A DNA stretch of 64,000 bases from Adenanthera pavonina (Eukaryota; Streptophyta; Magnoliopsida; Fabales; Fabaceae). Of the stretch, positions 1-12,190 are shown piece by piece; the stretch's first letter is position 1; every line of letters starts with the position of its first letter. The stretch is taken from the NCBI GenBank assembly GCA_026686845.1, contig JAIVEN010000015.1, forward strand, positions 1,565,001 through 1,629,000. Direction: 5' to 3'. The translations under genes were made by a program, and so were the position numbers. Under the pieces are notes generated by a model. That model was given only the letters and a program-made list of their open reading frames with translations, was not told the origin of the DNA and searched no databases.

Positions 1-335
1 ATTTGAATTTCCTTCTTTACTATTCCTTTAATGACTTTTCTGTCTTATAAATTGTTTTGATATTTAATTAGTAGGAGTAAGATTGAAAGTTTATATTAAT
101 TTTTTATAAATTTAAGAGTATAATTATGCTTCCTTAATACTCGTACAATGAATAGCAATACTTTATAAATAGGGTCGGAGGGAGTAAATCTTAAATAAGA
201 AAAGAGCACTAAATGATATATAGACTAAACAGTGATTGTTTGTTTAATGTTTAGTATGAATTATTTGAAATTGAAAATAAAAAATTTAAGTGATTTTTCT
301 TTTTAGATGAAGATAAACTCTTTGTAATTATTGTA
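1..335. other. AT-rich non-coding sequence
   Basis: No coding potential is seen. A motif resembling a Stowaway MITE terminus (ggagggagta) lies near 177-186, but no partner end is visible in the window, so the element, if real, is truncated or extends outside. Confidence 0.4.
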
Positions 336-552
336 CTATTTCGTTCCTTAATATAAAAATATTTTAACCGAATCACGCGAATTAAGAATGAGAGTTAAAA
401 CTAGTTAACTACTTAGATTTTTTTGAAAATCACGATATTTTCTAAAATTATCCTTATTTAATCTCTTTCTTTAGAATATATTAAATAAAAATATTTTTTT
501 TAGAAATATACAATAAATACTACTTTATATAGAACTTTTATATAAAAGTTCG
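336..552. mobile_element. Degenerate Stowaway-like MITE next to CYP714 copy A
   Basis: The stretch matches the element at 44183-44439 along most of its length: a start resembling ctcctgtccttaatata, the shared inner run gagttaaaa.tagttaa, then a ttaccttatttaatctct-type segment and a run ending near ataaatactac. A TA precedes it at 334-335. The right end is too degenerate to place exactly. It occupies the position where the last intron and last exon of CYP714 copy A would be expected. Confidence 0.45.
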
Positions 553-609
553 GTACTTAGACCAAATTAGATCCGGACCCTATTTTCCATGGAGGATAAG
601 TGTACTGAC

Positions 610-2516
610 TTGTTTTAGTTTTCGAAATTTGTCCATGTCACGAAAGCAATGAGGTGACATGTTGAAATAGGTATCAAGAATCTCCAATCGAACACGTTCT
701 TGCCACTGAGGATGAAAGGCCAAAAGAATCAAGTTCCATGCAACTGAAAGACCAGTGGTTTCTCTGAGCCTGCAAAGTAGATGTTCTTGCACAGATCCAC
801 GATCAGTTTCTTGGTTTTGTGTTTGTATCTCAGCTTCTTCTTCAATATTCACCATCCATTGCCATCGGCGGCAGCAGCAGCAGCAGCATCAGCATTGTCA
901 ATAATTATTTGTAATAAGTCTTTTGATTCTGATTGACACAACTCCGGTTTTCCAGCTTACGATCTTCGATCACTTTCCATATTAGCTTCTCTAGCTCCTT
1001 CTCTAACTTCCATATCTCTCTTTGTTCCTTGGTGGGAACAAATCTGAGCACACACGCATGTTTATTAATTATATTGAGTTGATGAAATAGAAACGGGTGA
1101 AGAAAGTGTTAGAAATAATGCAGAAATGCTGCTTATTTCAAATTAATTACTCTATTTTACATATTCGAGAGTTGACAGTTAATTAGTTGTCTTAATTAGT
1201 TTTGTTAATATGTGATTTAGTGATTCCATGAGTTAGTGGGATTATGTGTTGCTAATATTCTAGAAAGTTTGTAGTGAATAAAAGGGTTCAATTTATCTCT
1301 CACTTACGTATAAGTGCTTAAAAACTTTTTGATAAAAATCTTGTGTTTTGCTGTATCCTTTTTATTTTATGCTTCTCTTGATTTCTTGCAGTTAATTTAA
1401 AGAGAGGATTTTGTGTATTTTATATTCCAGATTAATAGGAGGGAAGCTGGAAATGAAACCCGAGGTTTAAAAATCCAAAAAGAAGGTTTAGTTTGGCAAG
1501 AGCAGCTTGCAAGGAAGCAAATTAAGCAAAAATTTGATTGCCATGATCATATGAGCTGCTAAAACATGCTTTGCAAATGATATCATCTCCTTCAAGTCAG
1601 CGTCAATCATAATCTCTGCCATTTTCTCTCCACTTTCTGTTATACCCCTCTCCCATTTTATCACGATTTCCTTTGTAGATTCTTCCATAAAATCCACTAT
1701 GTTTAGTAAATTCCACAAGAAGTTACAGATCACTAGTTCATTTAAGAACTTACTAGCTTAACTGAGCTCCATTTATATTTTTCCCATTGTTATCTTCAAA
1801 TAGCATATAGTGTCAAAAGGTGAGTGTAGTTTGTTTGAAAATAATAATAGAGTGAAATTGAAAGTAGAAACTAGCCTGAATCTTGGAGAGGAAAAATTGA
1901 GGAGCAATAAGATTTCTTTGGGAGGACCAATGGTGTCCATAAGCTATGACGATTCCATCTCCTAGGAGAGGTTTGAATGGCTTGGACAAATAGGAAGGCT
2001 TACCAAGATTCAAGCTCCTTGTCAGATTCACCTCTTTGAGCAGTTCCGGATCTCCCACATACAAATGTTGCATATTCCCAGTGGAGAATTGGTGTGTTGG
2101 ACCTGATCATCGTATTCATATTCATATATCTATACATATATACATATTGTGATTAACATAGCGAGAGAGAGAGGACGCGCACAAGCATATATATATATAT
2201 ATATTACACCATGTTTCCTCCATTGTTGGAGAAATGGGAAGATAGAGCAAAACCATTGATCTGAGACTGAGTCTGATGACGGAGAGGAGAGATTGGTGTA
2301 TTGTGATTGGATGCGTTGAATCTCAAGGATATTGCCCAGAGAGAAGCAAGATGTTGGTCCTGTGATACCTTGCTTCAGAAGAACTGATTGGATTCTTTGA
2401 GGTTTCAACCACATCCTCTCCAATATTGTCAAAACTAACCAGCTTACAACTATGGCTGCCACCGACCAAACCATCTACTTCGTCTGCCACTGCCACGCCT
2501 CTTCACCACCTTCCAT
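610..2516 (-). pseudogene. CYP714-type cytochrome P450 pseudogene (copy A)
   Basis: Four of the five exons of the CYP714-like gene can be aligned to intact copy D: exon 1 at 2210-2516, exon 2 at 1876-2102, exon 3 at 1460-1703 and exon 4 at 610-1043. It is heavily broken. Codon 14 of exon 1 is TAG (2475-2477), with a Met codon directly after it. The exon 2 donor is GC instead of GT. The AG acceptor of exon 3 is lost (ACTA where D has ACAG). Exon 3 is 7 bases shorter than in B, C and D, so it is frameshifted. Exon 4 carries several small indels, a TGA after the GW pair, and a GCT/GCC triplet expansion around 867-896. The part AWNLILLAFHPQWQERVRLE is still clear. Exon 5, with the ExxR, PERF and heme motifs, is not found. 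It once encoded a membrane-bound haem monooxygenase; it cannot do so now. Confidence 0.9.
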
Positions 2517-3867
2517 ATGTCAGGCCAAGGATACTGGAAGAGGAATTTGAGAGAGTAAAGTGGGAGAGGATTTTGGAAGAGAAGGAACTTTTGTGTTAGA
2601 GAAGCTCTTATTGATTTGATGCTATAATGAGAGACTCATGCAACTTCTATTAATAGAACTCAGGAGAATTCTATATTCAATTATTGTTTACTCGCATTTA
2701 AAATATTTTCCCACAGCTGACATTTATTACAGGGATTGGAGCCCAGCATAAAAGAAGTGCGGGGCCAATTTTTTGTTGTTTTGAAGTTAATATAATTCTT
2801 ATTTGTATTTTTAATATTTATTATTAGTAATTATTTTTAAACTATTTTTAGAATATTAGGTAAATGTTGTCAAATAGTAAATCATTCATAATAATAGAAA
2901 AATGTTTAAATATTTAGAAAGTACTGAAGAGAAGAAATATTAATAAAAAACTTTCAAAAAAATACATCGAAAGTTCAGTTTTTAATAATTTCAGAAAAAA
3001 TGGTGATGGTGAAAGTTTTGAGTATATTTATTTATATTATATACAAATAATTGGAATGAAAAATTAATATGGCTAAAAAATTTAATATTTAATTATGTAA
3101 TTATATTATCTATAAATCTGAATGAGCTAGCCATTATTTCTACGTTTTTATTTTCGTATCTACGTGATGGTACAATCATGCAAAACCAAAAACAGTACTC
3201 TTCATGCCCCACAACTTCTTGATCAAAAGCTATGAGGAGAACATCCATCATCCATTTTCAAACAGAAATTGGGCCAATATGGCCAATTATTGAACATTCA
3301 TCTTCAAACAAAATATGACTGATTACTGCCTAAACTACAGTGAAAAATAAATTGGATGGTGTTGAGGGTAAACCCAAAATTAAATTTTAATATGGGCCAA
3401 CACACCTTTTTTTACCAACATAGGGACAAACATCATTAAAAATTTATTGAAACAAAAACAAAAATTTGGCGAGGGGGCTAAGGGCCGCACCATATCAGTG
3501 GATATATATCCTTGATTACAACATCTAACCAACAACCACTACATTAATCAAGATTATTAAAATCATAAATATTTGTATTTAAAATCATTGTTGTCAAGTT
3601 CACAAGAAAAAAAATTGTTGAAAAGAATGGAGGATGAGGGGCAAGGAAAGGTGTAGTGGGTCCCCACCTTCCTCCCTCTTTCCCATTTTCTGTGTGTTCT
3701 AATGCACATGAAGAAAATATGACCAAGGGAGTTTGCCATTCCTAGCCTTTCATCATAGACTTGAAAGGCAAGAAAGTGTGGCCCATTTGGTTTTCCATGG
3801 GCAACCATATTTTGAAGGATAATAGTGAGTTATCGTAGTTACTACTTATGTTATATTATTATTTTAT
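2517..3867. other. Upstream flank of CYP714 copy A
   Basis: No gene is seen. The part at about 3340-3850 is recognisably homologous to 38546-38886 and part of 39404-39480 (upstream of copy C beyond the inserted element). A weaker match lies upstream of copy D at about 59640-59860. Shared landmarks include cccaaaattaa, a run of C/G around gggccgcaccatat, and atgaagaaaat followed by gtttgcc and cctagcctt. This shows that the copies share not only coding exons but at least 1.3 kb of upstream DNA. The nearest downstream stretch, 2620-3340, is AT-rich and holds nothing recognisable. Confidence 0.6.
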
Positions 3868-4086
3868 GAGATTTCCAACCAATCCTAAAAAATTTCTAAC
3901 CAATCCTCAAAAACTTCCTAACTCAGGTTAAACTCAAGCTATCAAATAACTAAAACGTCTCAAGAAATTTCTAACCAACCCAAAAGAATTTCCAACCATT
4001 CCTCAAGGATTTCCAAATTTAGGGTTGAACTTAAGAGCTATCAAATGACAAAAACATCTCATGAAATTTCCAACCAATCCTTGAAA
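3868..4086. repeat. Minisatellite of a tttccaaccaatcc motif
   Basis: The motif atttccaaccaatcct and close variants occur six or seven times. A longer unit of roughly 110-120 bases (the motif plus gttaaactcaagctatcaaa and aaaacatctca) is repeated about twice. No coding potential was seen. Confidence 0.7.
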
Positions 4087-5493
4087 TTGTTGAGAATAAA
4101 CTTAGGGTTAAACTGATCTTTATTAGTGGGGATCAAAATGGTAAATATAATCTTTTTCTGGTATTGTCGTTAAGAGGGAAAGAGAGGTAAGAGTGCATTC
4201 ACCAATAAAAACAGAGATGAAAGGGAGACCTAATGTTAACCTTTGGATCACTCTGCTTATAAAGAAAAAAAAAAAACTTTGGGACACTCTGTTTCGTTTG
4301 TTATGTATTCTCAGCCCGTGTAAATGTTCTTGATAACAATGATAGTCCCTCTTTCACTCCGAAAAAAAAAAGATGAGAGGTGTAGATGATGTAATTTCTT
4401 TTTTTTTTTTTAAACTATCAAATGCATGGTTCAACTAACAAGGGAATTATACCAATTTCATCAAAAGTTTTAAATTTAAATTCTAGAAATATAATCGTAT
4501 TAAATACTTGATGAAAAGATTTATCATTTGAAATTTGATTCAATTTAAATTAATATAGACCCCAACTAAATGGGAAAAAAAAAAGGGTGATGGGATATTT
4601 TGCCTTCATTCAAAATCAAAACTCTTTTTCCTATAAAAAGAAAGTCAAAACTCGAGTTATAACAAGAGGACAGGTAACCGTGTTATTACATTAAAAAAAG
4701 AAAAGATAGTCCTATTATTAGCTAAAGAAATAAGCGAGTCACAAGGCAAATTATTTTCATTCATAGGATCAGATAGGCATTATCTGAGGTGTAAAAGTAG
4801 AAACCAGAGAATAATCTTTTAACCAAAATTGCTAAGTGTAGCTGTCACTTTCCTAAATTTGACTAGTGAATCGTTTCCTTTTTCGCTCATCAAATGGCCT
4901 CCTTTACAGAGTTCAATTAAAGCAAAATAGACCATTCACCAGCTCATTAATATTTGGAAAAAAAAAAAAGTCCAGAGATGCCAACACCGTTAAAAATGTG
5001 TGGGTCAGCATTACATGGATCTAGCTCTTCTTGTGTTTTTTGGTCAACGGTTCAGACTCTTCATCCTAGCCATGCATATGGAGTTCAATTAAAACAAAAT
5101 AGACGATTCACCAACCCATAATAAAAACTAGAGATTCCAACCCCAATAAAAAATATAGGAGAAATGATATTTTGAGACTAAAATAATAAATTTATTATAA
5201 AATAGAATCTATATAATATTGTCAATTTTCCTACTCAATTTTTTTGTTCTTATTACTTTTTATTATGTAAAAATCCTTTTTCATCATTAATTTTTTCTAT
5301 TAATCCTTAATTGTAATTCCTCCAAAAATATATTTGTGGGTCGGCATTACTCATTTTAGTTGTAAATATAGGTCATACTCTAGAAAATCAGTAGATATTT
5401 TTTACATGAAACAAAAAAATATGGAGTCTTATTATTATACATTGTACCCAACACACACACACACTAGACGAAATTTTGGCTTGCATAAATGCA
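4087..5493. other. Non-coding interval between copy A flank and BAHD pseudogene
   Basis: AT-rich sequence with homopolymer runs and no gene. Two imperfect copies of a segment containing ttcaattaaa.caaaatagac.attcacca lie near 4909-4940 and 5082-5113. The last about 130 bases (5370-5493) match the 3' flank of the intact BAHD gene (60950-61102), including the shared run attttggcttgcat. Confidence 0.5.
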
Positions 5494-6066
5494 TTGACCG
5501 CCGATGATAGATCGGTCGCCTTTGTGAAGCATGAGATCTAACTCTTTGGCGAACCTTTCCATGTATTCAGGTAGCAAGCAAACAGGTATTACTTTGCCTT
5601 CCTCTCCTTTACCGTTGGTTTATCCAATAATGTAGAAACTAATTAAATCCTTGAAATGTCCCAAGCCCCACTCTTCATAGGACTCACATACACTGCCTTG
5701 CCCCACCTAAAATCAACATCTTTGGATCCAAGACTCAAAAAATCTGCCACAGTAAACGATCTTATAGTTACAAAACTAGGTCGCCCTTTGATCACCATAA
5801 TTGAACTACTTGTCGTTACTTTCATCCGTTCCTTTCCTCACTAACTCCAACGCATACCCTTATGGACTCTCACAGAGTTTTTCGGTTGTGGAAACTACAA
5901 TTGGAAATACGATTGCATTCCCATATTAACCATTTGGTAGTGGACGGTGAATCTATCACTTCCCATACATACGTTGGAAATGATCATGAGATGAACATCA
6001 TCTTGTGGGTCTACTAATAAAGCTTTTGTTCAACAAAGCTAGAGGCATGCCTTGACAATATCAGAT
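5494..6066 (-). pseudogene. BAHD acyltransferase pseudogene 1, 3' part of exon 2
   Basis: This is the C-terminal half of a BAHD gene, homologous to about 61103-61670 of the intact gene. Recognisable pieces include GRPSFVT, SFTVADF, DVDFRWGKAVY and MKSGAWD (rougher). The DFGWG signature has become DFRWG. The reading frame contains stops, and the ancestral stop codon TAA is CAA here. The gene is cut at 6066, where a CACTA element begins; the 5' part of the same gene continues at 13850. The intact gene would acylate an alcohol using an acyl-CoA in the cytosol; this copy is dead. Confidence 0.88.
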
Positions 6067-6284
6067 CACTGCTATAGAAATGGGTTTTGTTGGCAGACAA
6101 CAGTAACTGGTTATTTTAAAAAACACCTACAAAAATTGCACGGGAAGTTTTAGTAGGCAATTGTGAAATAACTAACTAGAAATATAAACCTTTGTTGGTG
6201 GTTTTTTATATAACCACCTACAAAGGTGAGACAAAAATTAATTTAAAAAGACAAAGAAAAAGAAAAAAGTAGGTGGTTTCATTA

Positions 6285-7264
6285 CACTACAACAAAAAGT
6301 GGAATAGATGGCATTTCTTTTTTGTTATTATTGGCGCTTTCGAAATGCCATGTATTTGAACACTGATAAAGGTGGAAGAATTTAAGTCAGCATTTATTAC
6401 AAATGCTAACTAAGATAAATCTTAGATAGCATTTAGCGTTTATAGTATAAACGCTAACTTTTCTCATTTATTTTTAAAAAAAATTGCAAATAGCCTTTTC
6501 CAAACTTGACATTAACTTGGCTAAAAAAAACTCAGCATTATCATGCAGGAAAAGCAAAATGGAGAAGATGACAGATCCATTATCAGTTGCCAAAATAAAT
6601 AAAAAAAAAAACTAAAGGAACTTCACATAGATGATGGGATTGGTAACTGGAAAAATTATAGATCACAAAATTAAAGGAATTTGCCTCAAAATTACAGATC
6701 AAAAAATTATTGAAAGGATGTGCTTTAGTCGTAAAATTCTAGATCACTGTTGGTGGTGTTCTCTACTACAATTGACGATGTCAACAACGCTAGAGTAGAT
6801 TTCACTTTAAGATTTACCAGCAAGAAGTCGTGCTTGTTTGACCTCCGACCTATGACTGATGAACCGACTTGCCACACCTGGTTCAACTTGTCTGACTTCC
6901 TTGGCACCTTCACTGTGGTGAGGATCATGATGACACCACTAGATTCGATGATGCTAAGGTCTCAAATAGTCAAATGTTGAATGAGAGCTTCGATCAGAAA
7001 TCTATCTAAGATTAATGAAGAACGGAGTTAAGATTAACAAAGACAACGATGCCGGCAAGGACGATAGTGATGGTGATGAAGAATGGATCTGAGATTAACG
7101 AAGACAATGATGCCGGCAAGGACAATGGTGATGGCGATGATGGCACAAATGGTGATTGCAGTGGTGAGTCTTCTGTAATTTGACGATTAATTGAAGAAGA
7201 TAGATTGAAAGAGAGAAAGAGAAGACGTGAGAGAGAGATTCGAGTAGATGGGATAGAAAAAGCA

Positions 7265-7306
<42 letters not shown>

Positions 7307-7716
7307 TGTGAGGAAATAAAGAAAAAAAAAAGGAAACAAAGGGAAGTAATCAACACTGTTAGATTATTTCTTATCAAGGGTTAGAATTACTTATTCGTGG
7401 TTTGTGTTTTCTAGAATTTAAATTAATAAAACTTTACATGGCATTTTCTTCACAAATACTAACTTTACTCTGACACAAATTTTGGCATTTGTGAAATAAA
7501 TGTCAACTATTACCTAGAAAAGTTGGCATTTGTTTATAAACACCAACTTCACCTAAAATTAACATTGGCATTTGTGAACAAACGGCAACTATGATTTGGA
7601 AAAGATGGCGTTTGTTTCACAAATGCCAACTTTACTTTTTGTGTTTGACTTTAATTGGCCTTTATTTTATAAACACCAACTATTAAGCGTTATTAAAAGC
7701 TAAATTTGGTATAGTG
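6285..7716. mobile_element. Nested CACTA element, 1432 bases
   Basis: The termini are CACTACAACAAAAAGT and, from the right end inward, CACTATACCAAATTTAG. A perfect 3 bp target duplication tta flanks it (6282-6284 and 7717-7719). Inside, a subterminal motif of the type tggcatttgtgaa / acgccaac is repeated many times near both ends (6310-6480, 7437-7690). A GT/GA microsatellite lies at about 7265-7303. The right end (ttaagcg...tatagtg) closely resembles the right end of the element at 50192-51596, so the two are one family. Open frames inside (for example 6750-6980 plus strand) have no recognisable domain. Confidence 0.88.
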
Positions 7717-7929
7717 TTAAAAACCACCAACTTTTTATTCTATTTTTTTTAAAAAAAATAATTTAAAAATAAAGAAAAACTAGGTGGTTTTAAATGCAAG
7801 CCTACTTCTCCTTCTACTTTTTTTTAAAAAATAATTTAATAATAATAAAACATAGGAAAAGTAGGCAGTTTAAAACACAACTTCCTACTTTTCCTTTATA
7901 TCAAAATTCTTAAACCTGCTTTCTTTTCA

Positions 7930-10900
7930 AAGCTCTCTCCATTTGGTCATTCCTCACGATTGAAGTTCCTTTTGTTCGATCACTTCCTTATGTCTGGCGC
8001 TCTTTCATTCCATTCTTGCTCTCTCCCTCCATGCTCTGTATTGAATATCATGCTCCACTAGCCTCATCGAGTTCACGTCGTTGCTCACTTGTCCTCTAAA
8101 CCCTTATGCTCCTTCGTTCTTGTTCTTAGCTCTCAGACAAGGTCACTTAACAAGCTCGATTGTGGTCTACTTCTTCCACTACCATGCTTCCTTAGTTCAT
8201 GTCATTACTCTTTGTTTGGGCGGGTTCATAATTCATCGCATCATCTTTGCTTCCTTAGTTCGTGTTCATCATTGCTCAACAAGGTCTCTCCTTGCTCACT
8301 TACTTTGTGGGTAGTCCTTAATTGTGTGCTTCCATCGACTACCAGATAACCCATTTTAAGTTTCCAACATTTTCTCCTACTATCCCCCAACCCTACTCAT
8401 GATTCAACTTGTGCCTTCCAAGTATTTGCTAAAATGCCTAGCTATTAGAGCTTTGAAGACACAAGAAGGGAACATTTTTTTTGCAAACTGTTTTTACTGC
8501 TTTGGTCTATTGGGCAATTGCAAAGTTTAGTAATAACAAGAATTAGAATATAGTGGAATGCTACTGCTTTCAATTTAAATATTCTTTGGCTATAATTTTT
8601 TTCTTTATAATTTTTTTTATCAATTCTATTATGTATAAATCTTGTAGCAGTTTTTGGTTGTGAAGAAGTATGTGTGAAATATGCAACATCTATTGTAAAA
8701 TTCCCCCAAGTTGTTGTTAGAACTAGTTTTAATTTATGAAATTAGTCAAGTTGATGATTGTGAACACCATATTTTGTTCGGACATGAACATAAAATAAAA
8801 ACAAAACACTAAAAAACTAATTGTTTTAATGGGATTAGAAAAAAAACAACAAAATACAAAAAAAATGCAAATAAAGTAAAATAATAACAAAAATAATATA
8901 AAAATAAAAATAAAAATAAAAAAATATTTAAAAAATATTATTAAAATAAAAAATTAATTAAAAAAAACTATATTTGGGCTGAAATGATTTCAGCCCAAAA
9001 TCTCACAAGCCCAATTGAGGGCTCGTGGAGGATGCTGCCCTAAAGAACGAGGGGAGGCTGGCACCTAAAAAAGAAAAAAAGCAGAGGAGAGCTACGGGCA
9101 GCTGGGAGAGACAGAGGGAGTCTAAACTGGAGGAGAGCTGTGAGCAGAGCTGGGAGAGAGACCAAGGGAGACTGAACTAAGGAGGGAGACAAAGATAGAG
9201 CTCGATGATGAGATTGAGTGAGGAAATTTAGAGGAGGAAGCCGCGAGATTGGGAGGGAGAGAGCTGGGACACGATGGAGACCTAGGGAGCTAATGGAGGA
9301 CACGAGAGACTAAGGCCCTAAAGAACAAGGGAAGCATGGGTGAGGGAGAAATAAAAGGGGTGCGAGCTAGGAAAAGGCGACGAAGAGAGCAGATGAGAGC
9401 AAAGAGAACAGAGGGAGATCTAGAGCTAGGGCAGAACCGTGGCTAAGAGGAATTGATACCGAAACAAAGAGATGAATTAAGACTAGAAGAGAACCCTGGA
9501 AGTGGCTCACAAGAAATTACACAGGAGAGGATGAAACTGAGCAAGAGAAGTACCAGCCTCATTTGGGTCAGTAGTTTTTGTCCTTTCTTTCAATCGTGCA
9601 ATGAGGCTCACTGTTGTTTTCTTATTCTTTTGTTTATGATGCTATGTGTTTTGGAGATGAATCTAGTTTTGTTGCTAGTTAGTATTTTAATGGTGGATTA
9701 GTTTAGCCCACAGCTACCCATTGAATCATTGTTTTTTTTATTTTCTTCTTTAGTGCTCTGTTACTGAAAATATTGTTCTCAGTTTTTATTGTTCAGAATG
9801 GAAAATTGTGTTCTGGCCTATTATTGATTGACATTTTGTTTATGGTTACTGTAGTTAACTATCTGTCAGGCATGTTCGAACTCGGGTGGTTTTTTTTTTT
9901 TTTTAAAAATGAGAGATAAATGGAAATGATTTGTTGAGGTTATGGATTATTGAAATTTATGGAAGTGAGCCAAATAACTGTCAAATGGTAGATTCAAGCT
10001 TAGAAATGGTTTGTTATATGATTGTTTACCAAGATTTGCCAGTGGAGGTCTCGTTGGAAATTATTATGTTTTGGCTCAATTTGGTCATTTCTAGTCCAAG
10101 AGAGAAATTTCTATTTATGGGTCATTCTTCTTCTTTGTTTCCATTTGTGAATCTGAATGCTTTTGGGTGGATTCTATGCCTCTTGGTATGTTTTAATAGT
10201 TTTAGATATCATGGACGCACATTGGGTTACTTGGGAAAGCTTGGAGATATTGTGTCGTTGATTCTCATGTCTTGCTTCAACTTATGTAACAAATTTCCGA
10301 CTGATTAATGTGATACAAAAAGAGTCTCCAAAAACTTTGTGGGTGGTTGTTGACTCATGGTTTGGTGCTTGATTCTTGGTGTTTCAGCATGACTTGGAAC
10401 TCACTTATATACCTTTCTTGGGTACTTCCCTCGTTGCTTTGATGGAAAAATTTTAGGATACATAGCTATGAGTGCATATACTAACAGGTCAAACTGAAGT
10501 ATTGTTTGAATGATCCTTAGTTCTATCCACGCTTACGTTTGCATCACTGGGTAGTCTTATTCAGTTGCCACTTTCTGATTCGTTTAAAGCTTGAAGGGTT
10601 TTATTATAAAATTTAGTTCATAACTCATACAATGATCCAATGCATGGTTCACTGGCACACTCCTAATAAGCCTTGTTTGATGATGTGGTTGCATAGCTTC
10701 CTACATGGAGGTTGTAGTTTGAGGAATTCATGACACTTACCTCTCTTATATTATCTATGGAATCTTTAGTTATGCAAGCATGGTGTGATCTGTGTGGGGA
10801 AGAGGTGATTCAAATATAAGGGTGTCATTTAGCATTAGCCACCTTAGTTGGCATTTACATAAAAATTTGGTCTCTAAATTTGGGTACTATTACCTAATTG

Positions 10901-11480
10901 TTGAGTAATTAATTGATCATAATTTGTAAATGCTAAATACCTTCTTTATGTATGTTTTTTTTTTAGTACCATGAGAGTCTATATCATCAAGTCAAGCATG
11001 GAAATGAAGGCTGTTATCTTCAAAGTATGGAGGAGGATATGAGTGAAGAGTGTGAGATCAATCTTGGAAAGAGTGAATCACTTTCATTAAAGTAACGAGC
11101 AGTCAAAAGGAGAAAATAGTTTGATTTTTCTCTCTTTATTTCTCGTGATTTTATGTTGAAATAAATTATTATTTAAGCATGCGTACACACATATTGATAA
11201 ATTGTATTTGATTTTTTGTTTTTATTTCTGATTTTGGCTTTTATTTGATCATGAATTTTTCTTCTTTTTGCCTTTAGAGTTTGCTACGAGGGACCAAGTC
11301 TTCGTGTACCTATAAAGTGTCAGTCAATTATACCATGAGTGAGGAGTTATCATGGTATAAACATTGGCTAAATCTTATTTTTTAATATTTATGAGTACCA
11401 ATGATTTTTTTTTATTTATTGAAAGTAAAAATAAATGATTCAATGAGAGCCCTTTATTTTAAATTTTTATTTTTACCTTT
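7930..11480. other. Interior of the outer CACTA element, possible captured sequence
   Basis: This is the central part of the CACTA element. It includes a GA-rich stretch (9030-9430) and open frames at 9453-9701 and 9931-10308 on the plus strand. Their hypothetical products (82 and 125 residues) show no motif I recognise, and neither looks like a CACTA transposase. The better composition of 9930-10480 compared with its flanks could reflect a captured host fragment, but I cannot identify a source. Confidence 0.35.
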
Positions 11481-11484
11481 ATAT

Positions 11485-12190
11485 TCCGAGTAGTAACACC
11501 ATCAGCATTTATGTGTTAATTAGCGAGCTGTGAGTGATAAAGTCACCACAGATCCTGATTGATTCTTTTTCTAAAAAAAATAAATAAAACAAATAAAGAA
11601 ATAAAAATAAATAAGATATGAATATATGCATCAAAGTCATATTTTTAAATTCCTTTTACCGCTTTTTTTTTTATAAAACAACCATAATCGTATTTATTTT
11701 TATAATTTAATATAAAAATGATTTCATTTTTTCAATTTTATCATTTAAGTTTTTTTTGTCTTTTACCTCAAGTGGCATCACTGTGAGCATATAAGCGTAA
11801 ATAAGCAAATTATGAGTGATCAAGTCACCATATATGCTGTTTAATTTTCATTTAAAATTTTCCTTCTAGTATTTTCTACTCTGATTGATAACACCATGAA
11901 CATGTAAGCGTAAATCAGTAACTTGTGAGCGATAAAGTCACCACATATGCTGATTATTATTTTTCAAAATATATGTAATAGTCACATTTTTTAATTCCTT
12001 TTTTTATAAATGAATAGGTGTTAAAATGATTTTTATAATAAAAATAAAACAAAAAATAATGTGTACAAAGAATTATTTATTTTCTTTCGAACTCTTTTTA
12101 TGCCTTTTGTCTCGAGTGGCACCACCGTGGACATTTAGGTATCACTTGATATATTGTGAGTAATAAAGTTGCCACATATGCTAATTGGTT
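11485..12190. repeat. Four-copy dispersed repeat with a gtgataaagtcaccaca core
   Basis: A block of about 75 bases occurs four times in the same orientation, at about 11485-11565, 11766-11846, 11880-11956 and 12112-12187. Each starts near a .gtggca.cac or taacaccat core, continues with a variable gcgtaaat part, and ends with gtgagtgataaagtcaccaca..tgctgat. The copies are separated by AT-rich spacers of unequal length. They lie inside the outer CACTA element. Confidence 0.7.

Noticed and set aside
7012..7377. Frame with a leucine/serine run resembling a signal peptide
   Set aside because: It translates a GA/TC microsatellite inside a CACTA element.
9868..9892. tRNA B-box-like gttcgaactcggg
   Set aside because: No matching acceptor stem, A-box or cloverleaf around it.
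9931..10308. 125-codon open frame inside the large CACTA element as a gene or transposase
   Set aside because: No transposase or other motif, no splice context or paralogue in the window, and a hydrophobic mixture typical of chance frames in T-rich DNA.
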